Notes under the pieces: generated by a model | The model's input: the letters and a program-made list of their open reading frames with translations, nothing else | Databases searched by the model: none | Told to the model about the DNA's origin: nothing | Assembly: GCA_030591195.1 (NCBI GenBank) | Contig: JAUVBO010000026.1 | Span: 1 to 11,503, forward strand | Source: Pseudomonadota bacterium | GTDB taxonomy: Bacteria; Myxococcota; Polyangia; GCA-2747355; JACKDQ01 | Length of the DNA: 11,503 nt | Direction: 5' to 3' | Made by a program: the position numbers and the translations under genes | Shown here: in pieces, positions 6,685 to 11,503 of the stretch | Layout: each line of letters starts with the position of its first letter | Numbering within the stretch: position 1 is the stretch's first letter

Positions 6685-6693
6685 TGGTAGAGT
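6685..6693 (+). promoter_or_regulatory. Possible extended -10 element before the NHL gene
   Basis: TGGTAGAGT fits TGnTAnnnT and ends five bases before the GTG at 6699. No -35 is seen at the right distance. If real, the transcript would start at or next to the GTG, making it leaderless. Low confidence. Confidence 0.25.
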
Positions 6694-6698
6694 TTCAT

Positions 6699-7922
6699 GT
6701 GCGCCTTGTTTTTGCTTTCTCGCCAGGATACGGACGCTTCGCCGCGTTGGCGTCGACGCTGCCGCTGCTGCTCGGAGCCTGCCATCACTTCGAGCCCTAC
6801 CTCGCGTCACCGGCCGCGGCGCTGGACGCAGGCGTGGACTCGCTGGACGGCGGAGCCACCGACAGCGCAGTCGCCGACGGCAAGCAGGACGTGGCCTCGC
6901 CCGCCGACGCCACGGTCGACGCCGGCCGCCTGCGGGTCCGGCTGCTCGCTGGCAGCCCGACCGGCGAGTCCGGGTATCGAGACGGTCTGGGGCAGGACGC
7001 GCTGTTCGGCCGGCCCAACGGCATCGCCGTGGACGGCCAGGGGCGGGTTTACGTCGCCGACCAGGGCGACAGCCGGATCCGCCGGATCGACAGCGCCGGC
7101 CAGGTCTCCACGGTAGCCGGGTCGGGACTGGATGGGTGGGTCGACGGGCCAGCGGCCGGGGCACAGTTCTTTCGTCCCAGGGGAGTGGCCGTCGATGCCT
7201 CGGGAGCGCGGGTCTACGTCGCCGACAGCGACAATCACCGCGTCCGCCTGATCGAGGGCGGCAGCGTCTCGACCGTCGCCGGCACCGGCACGGCGGGCTG
7301 GCTCGACGGGCCGGGCTCGACGGCTCGGTTCAACATGCCCTACGGCATTGCCGCCACCGCCGCCGGCCGCCTCTACGTCATCGACAAGGAAGGCCAGCGC
7401 GTCCGAGCGATCGACACGAACGGGGCCGTATCCACGGTCGCCGGCAGCGGGGAGAGTGGCCACGTCGACGGTCCGGCGCTGGAGGCCAGCTTCAGCAATC
7501 CGTATCACCTCGCGGTGGACGTCGGCGCGAACCTGGTCTACATCGCTGACCGGAACAACGATGCCATCCGGTCGGTAGACCTCGTCGCCCGCACCGTCAC
7601 GACCCTCGCCGGAGACACCACCGGCTACCTCGACGGCCCCGCCTCGACGGCCCGCTTCAGCTCGCCCCACGGCGTCGCGGTCGACGCCCAGGGCCGGGTC
7701 TACGTCGCCGACTCGGACAACGCGGCGATCCGCCTCGTCGCCAACGACGGTGGGGGGTGGCAGGTCTCGACCCTCGCGGGTGATGGCACGCCCGGTTTTC
7801 GTGACGGCGACCCGCTTTCGGCCCGCTTCGACCACCCGTACGGCGTCGCGGTCGGCGCCGATGGTCGGATCTACGTCAGCGAGACTATCGGCTGCCGGGT
7901 TCGCGTCATCGAGCCCTACTGA
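6699..7922 (+). CDS. NHL-repeat beta-propeller lipoprotein
   Basis: A 407-residue exported lipoprotein. A hydrophobic signal ends in a lipobox LLGAC with Cys28 as the lipidated residue. Residues 29-76 are an Asp/Ala/Gly-rich linker. Six NHL repeats of 54-56 residues follow, each of the form (T/L)-(V/L)-A-G...DG...(A/S)-x-F..P.G(I/V)AV....YVAD...IR.I, with the AG element at about 84, 140, 194, 248, 304 and 360. Six blades make a closed propeller, and the short strand RLRVRLLAG before the first repeat may close the ring with the last. NHL propellers bind proteins, peptides or sugars and sometimes catalyse; nothing here shows which. The start is unclear: GTG 6684 adds five residues, but GTG 6699 gives an MRL n-region more like a signal peptide. 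Neither has a strong Shine-Dalgarno. It is divergent from the sigma factor gene. Confidence 0.92.
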   Translation: MRLVFAFSPGYGRFAALASTLPLLLGACHHFEPYLASPAAALDAGVDSLDGGATDSAVADGKQDVASPADATVDAGRLRVRLLAGSPTGESGYRDGLGQDALFGRPNGIAVDGQGRVYVADQGDSRIRRIDSAGQVSTVAGSGLDGWVDGPAAGAQFFRPRGVAVDASGARVYVADSDNHRVRLIEGGSVSTVAGTGTAGWLDGPGSTARFNMPYGIAATAAGRLYVIDKEGQRVRAIDTNGAVSTVAGSGESGHVDGPALEASFSNPYHLAVDVGANLVYIADRNNDAIRSVDLVARTVTTLAGDTTGYLDGPASTARFSSPHGVAVDAQGRVYVADSDNAAIRLVANDGGGWQVSTLAGDGTPGFRDGDPLSARFDHPYGVAVGADGRIYVSETIGCRVRVIEPY

Positions 7923-7935
7923 TGAGACACCAGTG

Positions 7936-7953
7936 AGCCGGCAGGCGCCGGCT
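7936..7953 (+). repeat. Perfect 7-bp hairpin after the NHL gene
   Basis: AGCCGGC-AGGC-GCCGGCT lies 13 bases after the NHL stop codon. A second, weaker hairpin (GTGG/CCAC with CAG/CTG, 7960-7979) follows. No T-run follows either, so they may protect the 3' end or act with the terminator further on. Confidence 0.6.
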
Positions 7954-8001
7954 GCTGCAGTGGCCAGGACCTCTGCCACGACGACCGCCAGCTCAGAGCC
8001 T

Positions 8002-8026
8002 AACATGGTGTAACCCAATGTTTTTT
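8002..8026 (+). terminator. Probable intrinsic terminator after the NHL gene
   Basis: AACAT (8002-8006) pairs with ATGTT (8018-8022), extended by GG/CC across one bulged A, around a six-base loop, and runs into six T (8021-8026). This is the only hairpin plus T-run I noticed in this GC-rich window. The stem is AT-rich, so its strength is uncertain. It would separate the NHL gene from the lipoprotein at 8113. Confidence 0.55.
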
Positions 8027-8112
8027 CCGAATCGGCTTGGTCCCGGCGTGGCCCAGCGTGGGCAGCTTCTGCGGCACGAGGATTGCTTGAGGAGGTGGCC
8101 GGAGGGACCACC

Positions 8113-9663
8113 ATGAACCGCACTGCGCAACGCGCGCTGACCCATCGACTCTCTACTTTGTTCTTCACCGGCCTGTTCGTCGCCAGCTGCGGGCCCCGCG
8201 TCGAGACGCCGCCCGCGGGGTCGGCTGGCGCCAAGGGTGACAACTACATCAGCACCAACGCCCGGGAGTACAACCTCACCGGCGCCGTGCAGGTCGCCCT
8301 GCCCGAGCCCTATGCGGCGCTGGACTCCGAGGAGCTGGCCGAGATCGCCGACGGCGAGCTGAACACCATCGCCCGCGCGGTCAAGCGCCACGTCCAGGCC
8401 GTGATCGACGACTCCAACGGCGAGATCACTGGCGAGGACGCCAACTGGTTCACCTACCTCAAGCCGGGCAGCGCCCGGGTCGCCGCAGTGCGCGCCGGGG
8501 CCGACACCAACGCCACCGTCGCCAGCGTCGCCTTCGACATCGAGCTCGTTGGCAGCTATTACCTGATGAGCAAGCTCGCACCCGAGCCCCGCGGCAGCCG
8601 ACGAACCCACCGGACCTTCGACGTCACCATCACCAGGTGGAACGAGACCGAGGGCCAACGGGTCACCGTCGAGGTCACCGGCAGCCCGAGCCGGGATGCC
8701 TTCCCCAAGTACAACGAGATGTTCGCCGACGGCGTCTACGACATCGCGGTGCACTTCGGCGGCGACTACAACGAGGGGCGCCACGACCTCGAGACCGCGC
8801 GGTGGCTGGTGGACGAGATGCTCGGCGCCGACAGCGGCTGGACCGCGCCCGCGGGCGTGGCGAGCTTCGACGACCTCACGGTCGCCTCGGGGCCGTTCAC
8901 CCGTCAGATCACCGTGCGCGAGCGCAGCGGTGGCGACAAGAGCGTGCGGGTCGAGGTCCACGTCTACCACTCGGACATGGTCACCGAGGACGAGGAGGCC
9001 AAGCTCTCCGAGGCGATGAAGCAGAGCTTCGCCAGCCGTGACGTGGTGATCTACACCGGCCACGCTGGCGCCGGCGCCGGCTTCATCCTCGACTACCAGC
9101 CGCGCCACGAGATCAAGGCCCGAGACTTCGCCACGATGCCGATGGCCGACAAGTACCAGATCTTCGTCCTCGACGGCTGCCGCACCTACCGCACCTACGT
9201 CGACGACCTGATGCAGAACCCGGCCAAGACCTTCGACAACGTCGACATCATGACCACGGTCAACACCACGCCGTTCTCCGTCGGCTACCAGGTGCTCTGG
9301 GAGTACCTCTACTGGCTGACGATCACCGACGGCGCGGGCCGTCACTACCCGCAGAGCTGGAAGACGATCCTGCGCGGGATCAACACCCGCGACTTCCGCA
9401 GCGTGCACTACGGCGTGCACGGCATCGACAGCGACCCCGGGCTCAACCCCCACGGCAGCGACGGGGTCGCCGGACGGGCGTGCATCGACGACAGCGCCTG
9501 CGGCGCGGGCGGCAACCTCTGCCTCGGCGACGGCGTCAACCCGGGCTTCTGCGGCGTGGCCTGTGCCCACGACACCGCCTGCCCATCCGGCTTCCGCTGC
9601 GCCCGGCTGACCGACATCAGCGACCAGTTCTACATTCCCAAGCAGTGCATCCCCCGCCGATGA
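8113..9663 (+). CDS. Lipoprotein with probable caspase-fold (clan CD-like) domain and Cys-rich tail
   Basis: A 516-residue predicted lipoprotein; the signal peptide ends FVASC with Cys26 at the lipobox. Residues 40-285 are not assignable. The central part holds two hydrophobic strands each ending in a candidate catalytic residue: DVVIYTGHAG (His317) and YQIFVLDGC (Cys356). In clan CD cysteine peptidases (caspases, legumain, gingipains) a His-Gly and a later Cys sit in just these positions after beta strands, so a peptidase or peptidase-like fold is inferred. The residue after His is Ala, not the usual Gly. Residues 457-512 carry eight cysteines, probably four disulfides, as in small extracellular Cys-rich modules of myxobacterial proteins. 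The start is ATG 8113, with GGAGG seven bases upstream; a longer in-frame start at 8083 adds ten residues before the basic n-region. The stop overlaps the aroE start (ATGA). Confidence 0.85.
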   Translation: MNRTAQRALTHRLSTLFFTGLFVASCGPRVETPPAGSAGAKGDNYISTNAREYNLTGAVQVALPEPYAALDSEELAEIADGELNTIARAVKRHVQAVIDDSNGEITGEDANWFTYLKPGSARVAAVRAGADTNATVASVAFDIELVGSYYLMSKLAPEPRGSRRTHRTFDVTITRWNETEGQRVTVEVTGSPSRDAFPKYNEMFADGVYDIAVHFGGDYNEGRHDLETARWLVDEMLGADSGWTAPAGVASFDDLTVASGPFTRQITVRERSGGDKSVRVEVHVYHSDMVTEDEEAKLSEAMKQSFASRDVVIYTGHAGAGAGFILDYQPRHEIKARDFATMPMADKYQIFVLDGCRTYRTYVDDLMQNPAKTFDNVDIMTTVNTTPFSVGYQVLWEYLYWLTITDGAGRHYPQSWKTILRGINTRDFRSVHYGVHGIDSDPGLNPHGSDGVAGRACIDDSACGAGGNLCLGDGVNPGFCGVACAHDTACPSGFRCARLTDISDQFYIPKQCIPRR

Positions 9664-10499
9664 CAAGCTCCGACAGCGAGCCTGCGGTCTTCGCCGTCAT
9701 CGGCGACCCCGTAGCGCACTCGCTCTCGCCGCGGATCCACAACGCCGCCCTCGCCGCCCTCGACTTCGACGGCGTCTACGTCGCCTTTCGCGTCGAGCAA
9801 GCAGGGGCGGCGGTGACGGCGATGCGCACCCTGTGCAACCTGCGCGGGCTGAGCGTGACCATTCCCCACAAGGTCGCGATCGTCGACCACCTCGACCACC
9901 TCGAGCCGGCAGCCCGCCTGGCCGGCGCGGTCAACACCGTGCACCGGGATCCAGAGCGCGGGCTCGTCGGCAGCAACAGCGACGGTCCCGGTGCGCTCGC
10001 GGCCCTGCGCGAGGCAGGGATCGACCCGGAGGGGCGGCGAGTGGCGATCCTCGGCGCCGGAGGCACCGCGAGGGCGGTGGCCTTTGCCCTCGCGGCGCTC
10101 GCCTCGCCCGCCGAGCTACAGATCGTGGCTCGCAACGACCAGGCGCGACAGCAGCTGGTGGCCGACTTGGGGCCGCTGGCGCCGGCCTCCGGCTGCCCGC
10201 TGGCGTCCGCGCGGCAAGTGGTGGAATCGGCCGAGATCATTATCAACTGCACCGCTGTCGGCATGTCGCCAACGGACGACGAGACCCCGGTGCCAGCCCC
10301 GTGGCTCAGCTCCGGGCAGGTGGTCCTCGACGCGGTCTACGCCCCGGCAGCGACCCGCCTGCTGACCGACGCCGGGGCCGCCGGTTGCGTCACGGTGCCC
10401 GGCACGGAGCTGCTGCTGGCCCAGGCCGCGATCCAACTGGAGCTGTGGACCGGCCAGGCCCCCCCGCTGGCGGTGATGCGGCGGGCGCTCGAGGACTGA
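9660..10499 (+). CDS. aroE: Shikimate dehydrogenase
   Basis: NADPH-dependent enzyme reducing 3-dehydroshikimate to shikimate, cytoplasmic; 279 residues, the usual size. The substrate-binding Ser21 and Ser23 lie in GDPVAHSLSPRIHN, the catalytic Lys71 in SVTIPHK, Asn92 in AGAVNT and the catalytic Asp108 in SNSDGPG (more often NTDGxG). The nucleotide loop is GAGGTARAV at 132-140. INCTAVGM at 195-202, DAVYAPA and GTELLLAQA near the C-terminus (Gln255) complete the family pattern. The start is ATG 9660, whose last two bases and the next A form the stop of the upstream lipoprotein gene (ATGA). No independent ribosome binding site is evident, so translation is probably coupled. The downstream gene is also a shikimate-pathway enzyme, 63 bases away. 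Confidence 0.96.
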   Translation: MTSSDSEPAVFAVIGDPVAHSLSPRIHNAALAALDFDGVYVAFRVEQAGAAVTAMRTLCNLRGLSVTIPHKVAIVDHLDHLEPAARLAGAVNTVHRDPERGLVGSNSDGPGALAALREAGIDPEGRRVAILGAGGTARAVAFALAALASPAELQIVARNDQARQQLVADLGPLAPASGCPLASARQVVESAEIIINCTAVGMSPTDDETPVPAPWLSSGQVVLDAVYAPAATRLLTDAGAAGCVTVPGTELLLAQAAIQLELWTGQAPPLAVMRRALED

Positions 10500-10503
10500 G
10501 GGC

Positions 10504-10519
10504 CCCCGCCGCGCCGGGG
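10504..10519. repeat. GC inverted repeat after aroE
   Basis: CCCCG (10504-10508) and CGGGG (10515-10519) can form a 5-bp hairpin five bases past the aroE stop. There is no T-run; it may weakly insulate aroE from the promoter that follows. Confidence 0.35.
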
Positions 10520-10524
10520 ACGAG

Positions 10525-10553
10525 TTGACGCGCCCCGCCGATCGCCATATGAC
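10525..10553 (+). promoter_or_regulatory. Candidate sigma-70 promoter of the DAHP synthase gene
   Basis: TTGACG (10525-10530), a 17-base spacer and TATGAC (10548-10553) form the best plus-strand sigma-70-like promoter in the window. Transcription would start near 10560, only about three bases before ATG 10563, giving an essentially leaderless message. This fits the absence of a Shine-Dalgarno sequence before that ATG. Confidence 0.55.
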
Positions 10554-10562
10554 TCCCTGCGG

Positions 10563-11503
10563 ATGAAGAAGACCAAGCTGCAGCGGTGCCGCGAGGAGAT
10601 CAACGGCATCAACCTCCAGCTGCTCGAGCTGCTCTCGCGGCGGGCCCAGGTCGCCCGTGAGATCGGCGCGACCAAGGAAAAGCTCGGTCTGCCGGTCTTC
10701 GACCCGAAGCGTGAGAGCGTGATGCTGCGTGCGCTGCTCGAGGCCAACCGCGGGCCGTTCTCCGACGCCACCGTGACTCACCTCTTCCGCCAGATCTACG
10801 AGGCGTCGGCGGAGTTGATCCGCGCCAAGCAGCGCAGCGGCCTCACCGTCCACCGAGAGCAGGGCGACGCCGACCAGGAGGTCGACATCGGCGGCGTCCG
10901 CGTCGGCGGCGGCGGCGTGAGCTTCATCGCCGGGCCCTGCTCGGTGGAGAGCGAGGAGCAACTCGACCGCATCGCGGCCTTCCTCAGCGGCCTCGGCGTG
11001 CGGTTGCTGCGCGGCGGCGCCTTCAAGCCACGGACCTCGCCATACTCGTTTCAGGGCCTGCGCCACGACGGCATCGCGATCCTCCGCCGGGTGGCGGATC
11101 GCTACCAGATGAAGGTCGTCACCGAGGTGTTGGACACCCGCGACGTCGAGCGAATGGTTCCGCTGGTCGACGTGCTACAGGTCGGCGCGCGCAGCATGCA
11201 GAACTTCGAGCTGCTGCGGCTGGTGGGCCAAACCAACCGGCCGGTGCTGCTCAAGCGCGGGATGATGGCGACGATGGAGGAGCTGGTGCTCGCCGCGGAG
11301 CACATCGCGATGGAGGGCAACCGGCAGATCCTCCTCTGCGAGCGAGGCATCCGGACCTTCGAGCGCTGGACCCGCAACACCCTCGACATCTCGGCGATCC
11401 CGATCCTCAAGCAGGAGGTTCCGTTCCCGATCGTCGCTGACCTCAGCCACTCCACCGGGCGGCGCGACATCGTCGGGCCGATGGCCCGCGCGGTGGTCGC
11501 CGC
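10563..11503 (+). CDS. aroF: Chorismate mutase / DAHP synthase fusion (AroA of Bacillus type), C-terminus cut
   Basis: Residues 1-313 of a bifunctional enzyme; the right edge removes roughly the last 45 residues. DAHP synthase condenses phosphoenolpyruvate and erythrose 4-phosphate, the first step of the shikimate pathway; the N-terminal AroQ-type mutase converts chorismate to prephenate and, in relatives, gives feedback control by those products. Mutase residues Arg10, Arg27, Lys38, Asp47, Arg50 and Glu51 match the E. coli active site, but the position of its Gln88 appears to be Ile86. The synthase shows AGPCSVES (metal ligand Cys126), GGAFKPRTSPYSFQGL at 151-166, QVGARSMQNF at 206-215, LLKRG at 229-233 and the metal ligand His296. 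The order and linker resemble the B. subtilis fusion (symbol aroA there). ATG 10563 is the only sensible start and lacks a Shine-Dalgarno sequence. It follows aroE by 63 bases and has its own candidate promoter. Confidence 0.95.
   Translation, partial: MKKTKLQRCREEINGINLQLLELLSRRAQVAREIGATKEKLGLPVFDPKRESVMLRALLEANRGPFSDATVTHLFRQIYEASAELIRAKQRSGLTVHREQGDADQEVDIGGVRVGGGGVSFIAGPCSVESEEQLDRIAAFLSGLGVRLLRGGAFKPRTSPYSFQGLRHDGIAILRRVADRYQMKVVTEVLDTRDVERMVPLVDVLQVGARSMQNFELLRLVGQTNRPVLLKRGMMATMEELVLAAEHIAMEGNRQILLCERGIRTFERWTRNTLDISAIPILKQEVPFPIVADLSHSTGRRDIVGPMARAVVA

Noticed and set aside
6807..8243. Minus-strand open frame of 478 codons opposite the NHL gene
   Set aside because: Its apparent regularity (VGDVDP-like repeats) simply mirrors the NHL repeats on the other strand.
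7993..9666. Long minus-strand open frame (557 codons) opposite the caspase-like lipoprotein
   Set aside because: It has no recognisable motif and a Val/Gly/Asp/His-biased composition. The plus-strand frame has a ribosome site, signal peptide, lipobox and patterned cysteines.

Overview
The window is very GC-rich coding DNA with dense genes. It reads like a Myxococcota/deltaproteobacterial chromosome. Three predicted lipoproteins occur here: a glycine-rich one, an NHL-repeat one and a caspase-like one. The first two carry Asp/Ala/Gly-rich linkers after the lipobox, a style common in myxobacteria. They sit beside ordinary housekeeping genes (pepT, aroE, a DAHP synthase, a primary-type sigma factor). 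This taxonomic call is an inference from protein style only. No RNA genes, insertion sequences, phage genes or CRISPR arrays were seen.

Positions 1-2970 are read on the minus strand. In transcription order they hold a glycine-rich lipoprotein, then pepT (tripeptidase), then the first 71 codons of an OPT-family oligopeptide transporter that runs off the left edge. pepT and the transporter look like a peptide uptake and digestion pair.

Positions 3026-4994 are read on the plus strand. They hold a zinc-ribbon membrane protein of unknown function, a small GYD-domain protein and a PilZ-domain (c-di-GMP receptor type) protein. A minus-strand sigma-70 family factor (5081-6337) converges on the PilZ gene across a short GC hairpin. 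The sigma gene has a good candidate promoter with an AT-rich upstream patch in the 361-base gap before the next gene.

Positions 6699-11503 are read on the plus strand. They hold a six-repeat NHL beta-propeller lipoprotein, a hairpin cluster ending in a T-run terminator, a lipoprotein with a probable caspase-fold His/Cys dyad and an eight-cysteine tail, aroE overlapping it by an ATGA junction, and a chorismate mutase-DAHP synthase fusion cut by the right edge. AroE and the fusion enzyme are both shikimate-pathway enzymes, catalysing the dehydrogenase step and the first committed step.

The less ordinary observations are the caspase-like lipoprotein and its coupling to aroE, the modular glycine-rich lipoprotein with long G tracts, candidate promoters placed so close to start codons that the transcripts would be nearly leaderless, and a chorismate mutase domain that seems to lack one active-site glutamine. 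I found no clear, wholly new multi-gene system.
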